Positions 1 through 9,749 of a DNA stretch of 64,000 nucleotides are shown piece after piece. The stretch's first letter is position 1. Each line of letters starts with the position of its first letter. A program made the position numbers and the translations under genes. The DNA lies in the NCBI RefSeq assembly GCF_001426865.1, contig NZ_LMFO01000001.1, positions 744,001 to 808,000 on the forward strand. The letters are read 5' to 3'. The notes beneath the pieces are model-generated. The model did not search any database. It had not been told where the DNA came from and was given only the letters and a program-made list of their open reading frames with translations. Source of the stretch: Paenibacillus sp. Root52. GTDB lineage: Bacteria > Bacillota > Bacilli > Paenibacillales > Paenibacillaceae.

Positions 1-51
1 ATCCTTGCCCACGTAAAGTGTAAAAGTTACCATATGTGTAATGCTACTCAT
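1..51 (-). CDS. Partial hypothetical protein (N-terminus only)
   Basis: Only the first 17 codons are inside the window (MSSITHMVTFTLYVGKD). The gene is read leftward from the ATG at 51-49 and leaves the window at base 1. A strong ribosome binding site (AAGGAGGAC) lies just upstream at about 57-66, so the start is credible. The visible residues are too few to assign a family. A small thiol-disulfide (glutaredoxin-like) protein would fit a short beta strand followed by a redox motif, but this is a guess. Confidence 0.5.
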   Translation of the reverse strand, partial: MSSITHMVTFTLYVGKD

Positions 52-203
52 GTCAATGTCCTCCTTCAATATGATCTTGCTCTGTTTCTTAGTGTACCCT
101 TGAATGTGATGTAAGCGCAATCCTAAATATGCAGAATCATGTCTAAAGTTCGTCTGACCGTACATATGACTAACATCTACATGTTGTTCTTAATAGAAAC
201 AAA

Positions 204-233
204 AAAACCTTGAGAACGAATTCTCAAGGTTTT
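204..233 (-). terminator. Rho-independent terminator of rpmE2
   Basis: A 13-bp perfect stem (AAAACCTTGAGAA / TTCTCAAGGTTTT) with a CGAA loop is followed by a T-run on the minus strand. It lies 20 bases past the L31 stop codon. Confidence 0.9.
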
Positions 234-252
234 CATGCAATCTATGGACAGA

Positions 253-504
253 CTAGTTTTTGAGGTTGTATTTACGGTTGAACTTGTCAACACGACCACC
301 GATGTCCACGTTTCTTTGTTTACCAGTGAAGAACGGGTGGGATGCGGAGCTAGTGTCCACACGGATTACTGGGTAAGTGTTACCATCTTCCCATTCCATT
401 GTTTCGTTCGAGAATTTAGTCGAAGAACTCAGGAATTTGTAATCAGCGCTTGCATCGTAGAAAATTACGATTTGTGTCTTTGGATGGATATCAGCTTTTG
501 GCAT
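253..504 (-). CDS. rpmE2: Ribosomal protein L31 type B
   Basis: This 83-residue protein of the large ribosomal subunit matches the type B (zinc-free, C-minus) form of L31. It has the family signatures [17 protein letters not shown] and SHPFFTGKQ, and it has no cysteine at all, whereas the zinc-binding type A form carries a Cys pair. In Bacillus the type B form (YtiA) is Zur-repressed and replaces L31A under zinc starvation. That would fit the zinc island 15 kb away, but I find no TCGTAAT half-site in the 140 bases upstream, so Zur control is not supported here. The start has the upstream site AAAGGAG. A terminator follows directly, so the gene is monocistronic. Confidence 0.95.
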   Translation of the reverse strand: MPKADIHPKTQIVIFYDASADYKFLSSSTKFSNETMEWEDGNTYPVIRVDTSSASHPFFTGKQRNVDIGGRVDKFNRKYNLKN

Positions 505-646
505 ATCTATTTACACTCCTTTAAAATGGGTACTTCCTAGAATCAAACTAAATTTTATTATACTCTTTTTTTGCAAGAAGCACCAGCAGGAATTGAACAA
601 ACATAAAAAAAATTACAATTCGGCGTCATTTCCACCTCTTCTAGAG

Positions 647-922
647 CTACTTCCTTCTTTTCTCCAGCACATCTAACATGTACTCTAGAGCCTCAAGTTC
701 ATCCCAACCTCTGGTTTGCAATCTGACAATGCTCCCTTGCTTTATGGGAAGAAGAGCCATCCCGAGCAAGCTTTTGACATCAACTCGACGTTCATAATCA
801 GCATCCAGAAACGACATTGAAATATCGGAGGCAAAGCGTGATGCTTGAGAAGATACAGACATCAGATCATCCCGGTGAAAATCCGTGTGAATCGTAAATT
901 CATGTGTTCTCACAACCTTCAT
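647..922 (-). CDS. Divergent HPr-family (phosphocarrier-like) protein
   Basis: A 91-residue protein with the HPr fold pattern. The TDFH segment aligns with the TGIH of HPr, putting His16 at the position of the PTS phosphohistidine (His15). VDVKSLLGM aligns with the NxKSIMG segment that carries regulatory Ser46 (here Ser51). The C-terminal GWDELEALEYMLDVLE matches the final HPr helix. The HARPA active-site motif is lost: the Arg that activates the histidine is Asp18 and the Pro is Asp19. There is also an insertion of about four residues before the serine. It may therefore act like Crh, as a serine-phosphorylated regulator rather than a sugar-transport phosphocarrier; this is inference. It stands alone with no PTS gene beside it. 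The ribosome binding site (AAAGGAT) is unusually close to the ATG. Confidence 0.72.
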   Translation of the reverse strand: MKVVRTHEFTIHTDFHRDDLMSVSSQASRFASDISMSFLDADYERRVDVKSLLGMALLPIKQGSIVRLQTRGWDELEALEYMLDVLEKRRK

Positions 923-950
923 ATCCTTTCGCTCTATAACTCGAACAACA

Positions 951-1064
951 TTACACTTGCTACTCCAATGACAGAAAAAATTCCGATGTAGCTTTCGTAT
1001 CGAAAGCTTCCAATCGAACGCGTTGCATCTTCATGCGATTTCTGTCCTCTATTCTCTCGTGTAA
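951..1064. repeat. Fold-back intergenic element, short form
   Basis: The element is bounded by inverted ends TTACAC...GACAGAAA and its complement TTTCTGTC...GTGTAA. It contains a perfect hairpin AGCTTTCG-TAT-CGAAAGCT at 990-1008. It shares TTCCGATGTAGCTTTC and the downstream ATTTCTGTCCTCT with the longer copy at 58729-58915, but lacks that copy's large inner stem. No coding potential is visible. Confidence 0.75.
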
Positions 1065-1131
1065 TTATTAAAATCGTCCAAGAATTATACCACTTTATAT
1101 GGGCTTGTATAGCTTATTATGACTGCAAAAT

Positions 1132-1162
1132 AAAAAAATAAGCCCCACAGGGTGGGGCTTAA
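1132..1162 (-). terminator. Terminator of the xylosidase-glucuronidase-dehydrogenase operon
   Basis: Stem TAAGCCCCAC / GTGGGGCTTA (pairing around an AGG core) with a T-run of seven on the minus strand, 60 bases past the dehydrogenase stop. Confidence 0.9.
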
Positions 1163-1222
1163 ACAGCAGCGAATGTCTAAGAATCGCTGTTCGTTCGTAT
1201 GACCTATCAAGAATTGGTTATT

Positions 1223-2293
1223 TTACTGCATTCCATTAGGGTAAACCATCACTTTAAGACTTCCGCTTTTGTTATGCAAAGCCCGCTCCATCGCCTGCTG
1301 CGTGTCCTCCAGGCTATAACGATCCGTAATCAGCGTCATCACGTCATGCTGACCAGAACTTAAGAATTCAATTCCTGCACTATACGTATTCGCATAGCGG
1401 AATATCCCGTATATATCCACTTCATTATCCGCAATAAAAGGAACATTCAGCGCAATTTCGTCTTGTGCAGGTAAACCCACAATGGCAAGCTTCCCTCCGC
1501 GCCGTAGTGAATATAGCGCTGTCTGTAGTGCTTTGGGATTACCCGCAGTTTCCCACGCGGTATCAACACCTTGACCATTCGTGACTTGACGAATGATTGG
1601 AAGTGCATCTTCATTTCGAACATTGATCGTATGCGTAGCTCCGAGTCGGCGTGCAGCCTCAAGTCGAACTTCTTCTAAGTCTGTCACAATAATTCGTTCC
1701 ACTCCGAACGACTTCGCCGCGGCTACAGCCATTAAACCTACAGGCCCCATCCCCATGATGGCTAACGTTGTTCCCGGAGCAAGCTTGCTCCGACGCGCGG
1801 CATGAATACCCACCGAGAATGGTTCGTTCAAGGCTGCTTCTTCAAACGAAAGATGATCTGGGATCGGAAATGCCATATCTTCACGTATCGTCATGTACTG
1901 AACAAATGCTCCATCAACAGGAGGCGTCGCCAAGAATTCCACATCCGGGCACAAATTATAGCGCCCCTCCTTACAAGCCGAACACCGGCCACAAGTCACC
2001 CCAGGCTCGACGGCTACGCGGTCTCCTTGTTTAAGCCTAGTCACGCTAGAACCCACGGCTGCCACGATTCCTGCACATTCATGACCTAGTATGATCGGCT
2101 TTTCCACAACGAATCGGCCAATCCGACCATGCTCGAAATAGTGTACGTCAGACCCACATACACCTACAGCCATGACTTGAATGAGTACTTCATCTGCCTT
2201 AGGTACGGGAACTGCTTGCTGTTCAATGTGGATGTGACCTGGTTCCTTCATAACAGCTGCCTTCATTGTCTCTGGAATGGAATGTTGTCTCAT
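1223..2293 (-). CDS. Zinc-dependent sorbitol/xylitol-dehydrogenase-like oxidoreductase
   Basis: A medium-chain NAD(P)-dependent polyol/alcohol dehydrogenase of 356 residues. The GroES-like half carries the catalytic zinc ligands Cys46 (VCGSDVHYFEHG) and His71-Glu72 (GHECAG). The structural zinc lobe has Cys101, 104, 107 and 115 (CGRCSACKEGRYNLC). The Rossmann half has GMGPVG. The chosen start is the ATG at 2293 because AGAAGGAGG lies 6-7 bases before it; that site falls inside the longer frame that would begin at 2317. The gene sits 61 bases downstream of the GH67 gene on the same strand and ends in a terminator, so it is the third gene of the xylan operon. Sorbitol- and xylitol-type dehydrogenases oxidise polyols to ketoses. 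The substrate here is not determined. Confidence 0.88.
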   Translation of the reverse strand: MRQHSIPETMKAAVMKEPGHIHIEQQAVPVPKADEVLIQVMAVGVCGSDVHYFEHGRIGRFVVEKPIILGHECAGIVAAVGSSVTRLKQGDRVAVEPGVTCGRCSACKEGRYNLCPDVEFLATPPVDGAFVQYMTIREDMAFPIPDHLSFEEAALNEPFSVGIHAARRSKLAPGTTLAIMGMGPVGLMAVAAAKSFGVERIIVTDLEEVRLEAARRLGATHTINVRNEDALPIIRQVTNGQGVDTAWETAGNPKALQTALYSLRRGGKLAIVGLPAQDEIALNVPFIADNEVDIYGIFRYANTYSAGIEFLSSGQHDVMTLITDRYSLEDTQQAMERALHNKSGSLKVMVYPNGMQ

Positions 2294-2354
2294 GCTGCGC
2301 CTCCTTCTTCTGTCCATACACGAATGATCTCTAAGGTATAGGTTCTATCTAACG

Positions 2355-4487
2355 TTAATAAATCGTTCTGCCCTGTTCATCATCAATGCCACTCTTACGA
2401 TAAAAGTAAGTATTAATCATGTCTCGCCATTCTTTCGCATGTTCAGCCTGTTCCTCCTGCAATGAAGCAACCTTGTCGTATATGCTTGCATCAATCTTGC
2501 CTTCAAGGCTTCTCCATTGATTAGCCAGCTCTTCCGCCTGCGTTGCTCCTTCAAAGTGAGTATCATAAATGTGTTGAATGACCGTTTTGCCGGAGTGAAG
2601 CACATGCGTATAAGGTACATGATGGAAAAATAATATCAATTCATCCGGACACTGTTCAAGGGATTCATACTTGTCCGTGTTCTGCTGATGATACTGGGAA
2701 GTATACCCCGTGCCACTACGCACCGTTCGATCCACACCAATGCCTTCGCAATCGGCAAAGTGGTAAGTTCCCCATTTGGAATACTCATATCCATCCACGT
2801 TAGGACCATAATGATGATTCGGGTTAACCATCCAGCCTACCCCTAGAGGTGCCGTATAGTTCTCATAAATGTCCAGTGAGCTCAGCAACATGGCTGAGAT
2901 GGTATGAATCACCTCTTCGTCATGTCCAAACGTTAGGCGAATCCATTCTTCAGCGATCTCTTCAGCTGACAACTCTGGATTCCAAGCTAGCCTTCCATAT
3001 CCATATAAGTTAGCCTGAGCAAGTGGGTGTCCTGTCCAGCATGCATCTGAACCGATGTTTGAAACGGCTGCAAAGCCACTATAAGATCTGTTGAACATCG
3101 ATCCATCGACAATATTTTTAATCTCGGACCCTTCGCCTTTGGCATACGTATCAAAATCCAAGACGTCCTTCCACTGTGGTACCAGATAACACAGATGACG
3201 CTGCTGACCCGTATATTCCTGTGTAATCTGAAACTCAATCACTTGATTCGTCTGCTCCATGGCACCAAACAGTGGAGATACTGCTTCACGAACCTGGAAG
3301 TCCATGGGACCATTTTTGATTTGCAAAATGACATTATCCGCAAAGCGGCCATCGAGCGGAGTAAAATGATCATATGCTGCACGTGCGCGATCCGTTGAAC
3401 GATCACGCCAATCCTGCTTGCAGTTATAGACGAAGCAGCGCCAGATAACAACTCCATCGAATGGACGTAGGGCTTCTGCAAGCATATTGGCACCATCCGC
3501 ATGATCACGATTGTAGGTGAAAGGTCCAGGTCGATTTTCAGAATCTGCTTTTACTAAATAACCCCCAAAGTCAGGTATGGCAGCATACACTTTAGCGGTA
3601 TGCACATTCCACCATTCACGAACTTGCTCATCAAGAGGATCTGCTGTATTCAACCCACCGATCTCGATTGGACTTGCATAATTGACACTTAGGAAAAGTT
3701 GAATGCCATACGCTCTGAATTCAGCTGCAACGCGAGCCACATCCCCTAAGAAATGTTCAGTCAGAAACAATGACTCACGTTGATGTACGTTCACATTATT
3801 GATGGAGATCGCGTTGATCCCGGTTGAGGCAAGAAGTCGTGCATAATCTCGTATCCGTCCAAGATCACGAGTGAATTCCCCCTTCTCATAGAAAATGGAA
3901 TCGCCGGCATAACCTCGCTCAATACTGCCATCCACATTATCCCACTGATTAATCATCCGTAGAGAATTACGTGGTTGTTCTGCAATGTAACGTAATCTAG
4001 ACTCCAGAGGTTCGGCATCAATCGAACTTTCTGAGGTTAGAGTAAGCTCTCTCAGAACATGAAACGTACCATAAAGGATACCTTGTGCGGATTCAGCTCC
4101 AATAACCAGTTGACCTAGCTCTTCATTAAAACGAATGGCATAGCCTTCTCCCTGAACGGAGGTACGTTCACTTTCACTGAATTGTCCAGCTACACTGGAT
4201 GAACCAGACCAAGTGCCCAGCCATATCCCTGCTGCTGCATCTGAGTTCGTTTGAGCTGCTTGAGTTTGATTTACAGTTGGTTTTACACCGTATAGATTCT
4301 CTAATCCTTGTATGAGTTCAGCAACAGCCGTAGATACGACCTCATGTTTTTCATTTACAATAATGTGCCGGATCCAGGAAGGAGCATGTTTCGCTACTCC
4401 CCCTCTTGTAGATGAACCTGAACGGTAAGACAGCCATGCATCATACTGTGGACCAGATAAGTCCGTCTGAACGATAGATCGACTCAT
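2355..4487 (-). CDS. aguA: Alpha-glucuronidase, GH67
   Basis: A 710-residue GH67 alpha-glucuronidase. It releases (4-O-methyl)glucuronic acid from the end of glucuronoxylan-derived oligosaccharides. The core motif [21 protein letters not shown] is at about 175-195. By residue spacing to the characterised Geobacillus enzyme (acid Glu285, bases Asp364 and Glu392), the catalytic set is Glu317 (KADSE), Asp396 (NGPMD) and Glu424 (FQITQEY); both spacings agree exactly (79 and 28). There is no signal peptide, so it works on imported oligosaccharides. Its ATG overlaps the GH52 stop codon (ATGA, preceded by AGGAGG), giving translational coupling. The released uronate would feed the uxuAB genes 6-8 kb away. 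Confidence 0.96.
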   Translation of the reverse strand: MSRSIVQTDLSGPQYDAWLSYRSGSSTRGGVAKHAPSWIRHIIVNEKHEVVSTAVAELIQGLENLYGVKPTVNQTQAAQTNSDAAAGIWLGTWSGSSSVAGQFSESERTSVQGEGYAIRFNEELGQLVIGAESAQGILYGTFHVLRELTLTSESSIDAEPLESRLRYIAEQPRNSLRMINQWDNVDGSIERGYAGDSIFYEKGEFTRDLGRIRDYARLLASTGINAISINNVNVHQRESLFLTEHFLGDVARVAAEFRAYGIQLFLSVNYASPIEIGGLNTADPLDEQVREWWNVHTAKVYAAIPDFGGYLVKADSENRPGPFTYNRDHADGANMLAEALRPFDGVVIWRCFVYNCKQDWRDRSTDRARAAYDHFTPLDGRFADNVILQIKNGPMDFQVREAVSPLFGAMEQTNQVIEFQITQEYTGQQRHLCYLVPQWKDVLDFDTYAKGEGSEIKNIVDGSMFNRSYSGFAAVSNIGSDACWTGHPLAQANLYGYGRLAWNPELSAEEIAEEWIRLTFGHDEEVIHTISAMLLSSLDIYENYTAPLGVGWMVNPNHHYGPNVDGYEYSKWGTYHFADCEGIGVDRTVRSGTGYTSQYHQQNTDKYESLEQCPDELILFFHHVPYTHVLHSGKTVIQHIYDTHFEGATQAEELANQWRSLEGKIDASIYDKVASLQEEQAEHAKEWRDMINTYFYRKSGIDDEQGRTIY

Positions 4488-6706
4488 TGTACAGCCTCCT
4501 TGCTTGCGTAAATACGTCCTAATTGATGACCCTTACCTTCAAGAAGCCACAAAATAGATGTTACTCCGCGCGGATAATATTTACTTCCTACTGCAACGCC
4601 AGATAGGATCTGGTCACTCCAGCACCAGTAGGATTCTTCCGGATGCAATAACCAGTTCACATGAGCTGCATCGGCTTGTTTGCCGGATTCGTCCCACTCA
4701 ACTCCTAGAAGCTCTCGTGTAATGAATTGAGATAAATAGATTTTGCTAAGCCATGAGTTATTGCTTGTAGATGAAAGCTTCCATCCACCATCCTCAAATA
4801 GACAGGTACCTGGTACTAGAACCGTGTTCAAATGCGTTCTCAGTGCTTGCAGATATGAGCTGAAGCGGCCATTAACATCAAGCGCACCTTCACATCCTGT
4901 GAAGTACGGGAAAACTAAGCCTTCAATAGCTGGAATAATTCGAGAATCATTGTTCTCCGCGATTACCGCCGGAATGTAACCGGCCTCTGTTAACTGTGCT
5001 GCCACACTGGCTGCGCAAAGATCAGCTTGGCGTCCCGCCTGAAGGGACAGATCCGCAAGTTTCTCTGTTGCAAACAGCTTCTCCAGAGCGACATAAACGG
5101 CCCAGCATTTTCCTGCCAAATAGATATTGTTGCGGGACTGCCCTAGCGATACGTCCAGACTATCATAAGTTGTAATCTCTGCTCCGCCTTTGGTGCGAGT
5201 GCTATCCAGCCCCATGAGACCATTACGTTGCTGTTCTTCTGGGTGATCTCGGTTAAGCATGCTTTGGAAGCAATCTTGAATAACAGGTAACATGTCTTGG
5301 ACAAAGCTGTGATCCTGCGTCTGCTCAATGTATACTGTCGCACAGCAGAGCCAGTTCACTAATTCCTCATGGCTCATCTGCGAGAAACAGTCGTCAATGC
5401 CCACAAGCTCGTAGGCTGAATGTCCGGGTCTAGAAAATACATTCGCTACTCCAATATCATGTGTAAACGTAATGCCACCTGGGTATTCTTTCTCTTCACC
5501 TGGAAAACGAACATGATCAGTGTAACTATAACGCTTCACAAACCATTCCAGCTCGTTCCGCACAGTCCACGGATTAAGAGCCAATTCGAAATACAACTGA
5601 TCTGCCGTCAGATCCAGTGTATTCATCATGCGATATTCCCCTTCGTTAACGATCCAGAACGGTTCACCGTCAGCGTCAAGCAGCTGTGTGCTTGCATAAT
5701 AACTATGGATGGAATGAGCAAGCATGAAAGCCTGATCTTCGGAGAGAGAAGCCGTTCCCAGACGATGATCAGCCTCCTCGCATGACGATGCCAATTCATC
5801 GTACCGATTGAGTGCATACTGCCCTACTTCCTGAATATTTGCAAAGTATCGAGTATACCAATAAGTCGTATCGATTCCAGAAGTAGCAATGCCTCCGCGA
5901 TAGAAGCAGACCGCAAAACGGTATGTACGTGTCTCGCCTGCCGGAACCTCCATTAACAATGCAGCCGTACCGCCCAAGCCAAACGCAAGATTTTCAATAT
6001 GTTTCTCTTGAAGAATTTTCTCTAATGTAAAACCTAGAGCGGGCCACAGTCCATCATCCTTAGACATAATCGCGGTTAAGCGTCCTTGACCCACACCTGT
6101 TAAAGAGCCGCCTTCTGGGCCACCAATCATTCTCATTGCTGAATAAGGATCATTGCCTTGATATCCAAAATACGCTTTGCGTGCCTGTTGTCCCTGCGTA
6201 TTATCAATCGTCATTTCAACCAGTACTGCAGGCACAAGCGCATCCATTAATGCTTCACGCTCACCCTTCAGCGGCTCTGGCACAGGACGTACCGGTGAGT
6301 ATATGCGAAATGTAAGATCTCCTGCGGTCCATGTATCTGTTCCGGAAGTGAACTTACGTGTGATCTCTTCATCTCGAAAAGCCGAAATGAACGGCTGCTG
6401 TGCTCGCACAGAATGTGCTGTAGATTCCGCAACTTCCTGTTGTCCTGCTGCCTGCTCTGCATCTGAACTTTCCAGCTTCTCCACGTCATATCGGACACTC
6501 TCGTCTTCAGTCGCTTCATAAAAAGGAAGGGCTTGATAGGTCTCGCCATCTCTAGACTGAACACCAATATAGATATTCTGATCTGCTGGCTTGCCCAGCT
6601 CAAGGCCGAGTCCACCCTTCGCTCCCTTATAACCTAAAGTGAAACTAGCAAAAGCTCCAATGGGTGAGTGATGGGCATTATAAAAAATAGATTTGGATGT
6701 GCTCAT
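4484..6706 (-). CDS. Beta-xylosidase, GH52
   Basis: A 740-residue GH52 beta-D-xylosidase that removes xylose from xylo-oligosaccharides. The N-terminal signature [18 protein letters not shown], followed by [10 protein letters not shown], is diagnostic. The likely nucleophile and acid are Glu355 ([10 protein letters not shown]) and Asp515 (TTYDSLD), whose 160-residue spacing equals that of the Geobacillus pair Glu335/Asp495. No signal peptide is seen, so it is cytoplasmic like its relatives. It is the first gene of the operon GH52-GH67-dehydrogenase and faces a divergent AraC regulator. Two cre-like sites in the shared promoter region suggest catabolite repression. GH52 is a small family, largely from Geobacillus, Paenibacillus and relatives, which supports the host assignment. 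Confidence 0.96.
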   Translation of the reverse strand: MSTSKSIFYNAHHSPIGAFASFTLGYKGAKGGLGLELGKPADQNIYIGVQSRDGETYQALPFYEATEDESVRYDVEKLESSDAEQAAGQQEVAESTAHSVRAQQPFISAFRDEEITRKFTSGTDTWTAGDLTFRIYSPVRPVPEPLKGEREALMDALVPAVLVEMTIDNTQGQQARKAYFGYQGNDPYSAMRMIGGPEGGSLTGVGQGRLTAIMSKDDGLWPALGFTLEKILQEKHIENLAFGLGGTAALLMEVPAGETRTYRFAVCFYRGGIATSGIDTTYWYTRYFANIQEVGQYALNRYDELASSCEEADHRLGTASLSEDQAFMLAHSIHSYYASTQLLDADGEPFWIVNEGEYRMMNTLDLTADQLYFELALNPWTVRNELEWFVKRYSYTDHVRFPGEEKEYPGGITFTHDIGVANVFSRPGHSAYELVGIDDCFSQMSHEELVNWLCCATVYIEQTQDHSFVQDMLPVIQDCFQSMLNRDHPEEQQRNGLMGLDSTRTKGGAEITTYDSLDVSLGQSRNNIYLAGKCWAVYVALEKLFATEKLADLSLQAGRQADLCAASVAAQLTEAGYIPAVIAENNDSRIIPAIEGLVFPYFTGCEGALDVNGRFSSYLQALRTHLNTVLVPGTCLFEDGGWKLSSTSNNSWLSKIYLSQFITRELLGVEWDESGKQADAAHVNWLLHPEESYWCWSDQILSGVAVGSKYYPRGVTSILWLLEGKGHQLGRIYASKEAVQ

Positions 6707-6731
6707 GAAACATGACCCCTCTCAAATGGTA

Positions 6732-6745
6732 TGCATACGTTTTCA
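6732..6745 (-). promoter_or_regulatory. cre-like site upstream of the GH52 operon
   Basis: TGCATACGTTTTCA matches the CcpA consensus TGNAARCGNWWWCA at all but one position. It lies 26 bases upstream of the GH52 start, where binding would block transcription. Confidence 0.55.
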
Positions 6746-6835
6746 TTAGCCCCATCCTATCATGGGCGTGGAATTAGATACCATGGTCAAATCAATCGGA
6801 TATTTACCCAAATCGAGCTAATGTAGTACAATACA

Positions 6836-6849
6836 ATAAAGCGCTTACA
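6836..6849. promoter_or_regulatory. cre-like palindrome in the GH52/AraC divergent region
   Basis: ATAAAGCGCTTACA differs from the strong cre TGAAAGCGCTTACA only at the first two bases. Almost the same word (ATAAAGCGCTTCCA) occurs upstream of uxuA at 9858-9871, so it may instead be an operator for a locus-specific regulator. Confidence 0.5.
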
Positions 6850-6945
6850 ATTAATCTCAAAGCCTCACTCTCTATCTTATAGTAAATGCTCAAAAAGGAC
6901 GGTAACCTCTGAATCAACTATTCTAACTATTGAAGGAGAGTTAAT

Positions 6946-7857
6946 ATGTCTTCTACCTATCTGCCTCCACTTCTAGGAGAAAGTGTACATGAAGTCTTTT
7001 ACCCGGATGTACAGACAACCGTCAATCTATTTGCGATCCATTTGCGCAGTGTTGCTGCAGATTGGGATTATCCGGCACATGAGCATCCTCAATACGAATT
7101 GAATTATGTAACAGAGGGCGAACAATGGATGACGGTTAACGGTCAAATTTACAAACAAAAGGCTGGCGAATTACTCCTGATTCCTCCAGGTAGCATTCAT
7201 TCCAGCCAAAGTCGTAATGATCAAGGTTTTACATATTTCTGCATGCACTTTGATATTGATGACCAATTGTTTCTTTCCCTGCTTGCACGAATCAAACAAG
7301 TTTTGTTCAGTTCAGATAGCCCAGTAACACAGAAAATCGAGCCTGTACTTCGTAAATTAATGAACACTGCCCCTCATCCTACTCCCAGTGCAATGGTGCA
7401 ACGTATGCAGCTTCAATCCGCTGTATTTGAACTATTCGGTCACTTATGGGAGGCTGTTTCGCAAGAAGTAGCTCAGTCATTCACAGACAGCTATGAGAAG
7501 ATTGAGCTCGCTCATCAAATACGAAACCGACTACAGGGCTTGGTTAGCCAACAGTTCAAGCAAGGTCGGGAAACGGATACTCACTATGGCATCGATGATA
7601 TTGCATCAGAACTGGGGATCAGCTCTTCTCATTGCAATCGCGTATTCAAGCAGGTGTTTGGTCAATCTCCGCGCGTTGTTTTGTCCGAAATGGTTTTGCA
7701 TGAAGCGAAGCTGCTACTGGTTAATTCGACACGATCCATTCAGCAAATTTCCTCGATGCTGGGTTACAAGGATATTGCTCATTTCAGTCGTCAATTTAAG
7801 CGCTGGTCTGGTGTATCACCGTCTCAATACAGATTGGAACGAGCGAATGAGAAGTAA
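6946..7857 (+). CDS. AraC-family transcriptional regulator
   Basis: 303 residues: an N-terminal cupin-like sugar-sensing domain at about 20-130 (DYPAHEHPQYELNYVTEG, followed by GELLLIPPGSIHSS) and a C-terminal AraC-type double helix-turn-helix at about 200-300 (IDDIASELGISSSHCNRVFKQ and IQQISSMLGYKDIAHFSRQFKRWSGVSPSQYR). AraC proteins of this layout usually activate adjacent carbohydrate genes when the inducer is bound. It is divergent from the GH52 operon, which is its probable target. The start has a good site (AAGGAGAG) 7 bases upstream. The gene ends at 7857, one base before the converging aldehyde dehydrogenase stop, with no terminator between them. Confidence 0.93.
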   Translation: MSSTYLPPLLGESVHEVFYPDVQTTVNLFAIHLRSVAADWDYPAHEHPQYELNYVTEGEQWMTVNGQIYKQKAGELLLIPPGSIHSSQSRNDQGFTYFCMHFDIDDQLFLSLLARIKQVLFSSDSPVTQKIEPVLRKLMNTAPHPTPSAMVQRMQLQSAVFELFGHLWEAVSQEVAQSFTDSYEKIELAHQIRNRLQGLVSQQFKQGRETDTHYGIDDIASELGISSSHCNRVFKQVFGQSPRVVLSEMVLHEAKLLLVNSTRSIQQISSMLGYKDIAHFSRQFKRWSGVSPSQYRLERANEK

Positions 7858-9258
7858 TTATTTTAACAAACGTTTAATGGTTTTGAGTTTGCCTGCATAA
7901 GGTGGATACAGAATAGGCAGATTCAACTTTGTACTCTTTTTAAGTACACTTTTGAAATGTGAGAATGTCTCAATGCTGAATTTTCCATGATAAGAGCCAA
8001 CGCCAGAGTTCCCTACCCCACCAAATGGCAGTTGAGGATTAGCCACATGTGTAATGGTATCGTTAATACATCCACCACCAAAGGACACTTCCGACATGAC
8101 CTTGTCTTGCAACTGTGTGTCTGTCGTGAATAGGTACAGAGCCAGTGGTTTCGGGCGCTTGAGAATACCCGCAATGGCTTCGTCAATGTGTCTATAAGTG
8201 ATAATCGGCAAAATAGGACCAAAAATCTCGTCTTCCATGCTAGCTGCATCCCATGAACTTACATCAATCAGGGTTGGCTCGATATAACGATCATCTTCAT
8301 CCGACTTTCCACCATATATAACCTGAGCCTGATCGCGCTCAATAATGGTTGTTAACCGCTTAAAATGCGTGTTATTTACGATTCGTCCATAATCGCGATT
8401 ATGTTGGATATCAGAACCGTAGAAGGACTCTATCGCTTGCTTCATTTCTGTGATCAATTGATCCTTGACACGTTCATGTACCAAGAGGTAATCCGGGGCT
8501 ATACAAGTCTGACCTGTATTGAGTAATTTTCCCCACATAATGCGCTGTGCCGCCACTTTCAGATCCGCATGTTCATCTACAATAACAGGGCTTTTTCCTC
8601 CAAGCTCTAACGTAACAGGAACCAAGTTTTTGGCCGCAGCCTCCATGACAATCTTACCTACAGGTACACTGCCTGTAAAAAAGATATAGTCAAATGGTGC
8701 ATTAATAAGAGCTGTGGTGGTGTCCTTTGCTCCTTCTACAACTTTTACATAAGAAGGCTCAAATATGGAAGCAATCAATTCACGTACGACAGAAGATACC
8801 GCTGGTGTGTTCTCCGATGCTTTGAGCACAGCTGTGTTGCCTGCTGCAATTGCACCTACTAACGGTTCGATCAACAGCTGAAATGGATAATTGAACGGAC
8901 CAATAATCAGTACTGAGCCGTAAGGTTCAGGGACAATATAGCTTTTGGAGCCAATCAAGGCCATTTGTGTTTTTACTTTGACCGGTTTGACCCATTTCTT
9001 CACTTTTTTTATCGTGTGTGTGATGCTGTCCAACATGAATCCAACTTCGGTGGTATAAGATTCGAACTCGCTCTTACCTAGATCCTTGTAGAGTGCTTCA
9101 ATAAGCTGGCTTTCATATTGTTGGATCGCTTGTTTAAGGCGGCTTAGTTGTTCGATTCGATAATCCACAGAGCGTGTTGCTCCTGAGCGGAAAAATTCAT
9201 GCTGGTGCTGTAGAATCTCTTCAACTTCATGACTGCTGATTTCTTGTAGGGTACTCAT
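7858..9258 (-). CDS. Aldehyde dehydrogenase (class 3-like)
   Basis: 466 residues, short for the superfamily and typical of the class 3 / fatty-aldehyde branch (YwdH-like). Conserved features are the cofactor segment IIGPFNYPFQL, the glycine motif FFTGSVPVG, the general base Glu in TLELGGKSP and the nucleophile Cys in NTGQTCIAPDY. It oxidises an aldehyde to the acid with NAD(P). The substrate is not evident. The start has AAAGGAG at the right distance. An ArsR-type regulator gene lies 150 bases upstream on the same strand. Both promoter regions carry the word GTTTAAAC, which suggests they are co-regulated. Confidence 0.93.
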   Translation of the reverse strand: MSTLQEISSHEVEEILQHQHEFFRSGATRSVDYRIEQLSRLKQAIQQYESQLIEALYKDLGKSEFESYTTEVGFMLDSITHTIKKVKKWVKPVKVKTQMALIGSKSYIVPEPYGSVLIIGPFNYPFQLLIEPLVGAIAAGNTAVLKASENTPAVSSVVRELIASIFEPSYVKVVEGAKDTTTALINAPFDYIFFTGSVPVGKIVMEAAAKNLVPVTLELGGKSPVIVDEHADLKVAAQRIMWGKLLNTGQTCIAPDYLLVHERVKDQLITEMKQAIESFYGSDIQHNRDYGRIVNNTHFKRLTTIIERDQAQVIYGGKSDEDDRYIEPTLIDVSSWDAASMEDEIFGPILPIITYRHIDEAIAGILKRPKPLALYLFTTDTQLQDKVMSEVSFGGGCINDTITHVANPQLPFGGVGNSGVGSYHGKFSIETFSHFKSVLKKSTKLNLPILYPPYAGKLKTIKRLLK

Positions 9259-9293
9259 GTTATCATGCTCCTTTATAGTTAGAATGACGAAGC

Positions 9294-9301
9294 GTTTAAA
9301 C
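9294..9301. promoter_or_regulatory. GTTTAAAC motif upstream of aldehyde dehydrogenase
   Basis: An 8-bp palindrome 35 bases before the start codon. The same word occurs in the promoter of the adjacent ArsR-type gene (9750-9757). It is a candidate half of an ArsR-family operator. Confidence 0.4.
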
Positions 9302-9408
9302 TGACGAACGTATTAATCACATAAAGCCCAACTGGACTTTACTTGAGGGTGTATTTATCTAAATCAAATGTATTATCTAGCCTATTCAACGCACTCTTCC
9401 AATCAACC

Positions 9409-9711
9409 TTATATGCACTCTTCTTCCAAAGCCGCAACGAGTTCTTTCAACATTGCAACCGAGGATTGCAGCGATGCAGAGTAATAACGTTGTGTGCCCT
9501 TCTGCTCTACCGAGATCAGCCCTTTTTCAAGCAGTAACTTCAAATGGTGAGAAATGGCAGGTCGTGACAAGCTGGATTGTTCCGTGATTTCATTCACTGT
9601 CATCTTGCCTCGTTCACTAAGCATGAGCAGGATCGATTGTCGGTGGTTATCACTGAGTACTTGAAATAAAGGAATGCAATTCTGAAAAATATGTAGTGCT
9701 TGTTGTCCCAT
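9409..9711 (-). CDS. ArsR-family winged-helix repressor
   Basis: A 100-residue ArsR-type DNA-binding protein. The winged helix spans about 15-85, with recognition segment ITEQSSLSRPAISHHLKLL and wing GLISVEQKGTQRYYS. The metal-binding ELCVC motif of ArsR/SmtB is replaced (MTVNEITEQ), so it is probably not a metal sensor of that type. The two Cys residues are Cys12 (QNCIPL) and the penultimate residue (EEECI). I chose the ATG at 9711 because AGAGGTGA lies 5 bases upstream; the longer frame from 9732 has no site. It precedes the aldehyde dehydrogenase, which is its likely target. Confidence 0.88.
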   Translation of the reverse strand: MGQQALHIFQNCIPLFQVLSDNHRQSILLMLSERGKMTVNEITEQSSLSRPAISHHLKLLLEKGLISVEQKGTQRYYSASLQSSVAMLKELVAALEEECI

Positions 9712-9749
9712 GATTTCACCTCTATAATTCATTCATCATTAGTCCGTTG

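Larger units (their letters stand above)
923..1222. other. Intergenic stretch with a fold-back element
   Basis: About 300 bases without a gene. It holds the promoter region of the HPr-like gene, the fold-back repeat at 951-1064 and the terminator of the dehydrogenase at 1132-1162. I see nothing else in it. Confidence 0.7.

Noticed and set aside
505..646. Zur box upstream of rpmE2
   Set aside because: I searched for TCGTAAT or ATTACGA in this region and found none, although the type B L31 would be expected to be Zur-controlled.
647..922. Decayed pseudogene of HPr
   Set aside because: The reading frame is intact, the fold pattern and key Ser are kept, and the changes cluster in the active-site loop rather than being random.
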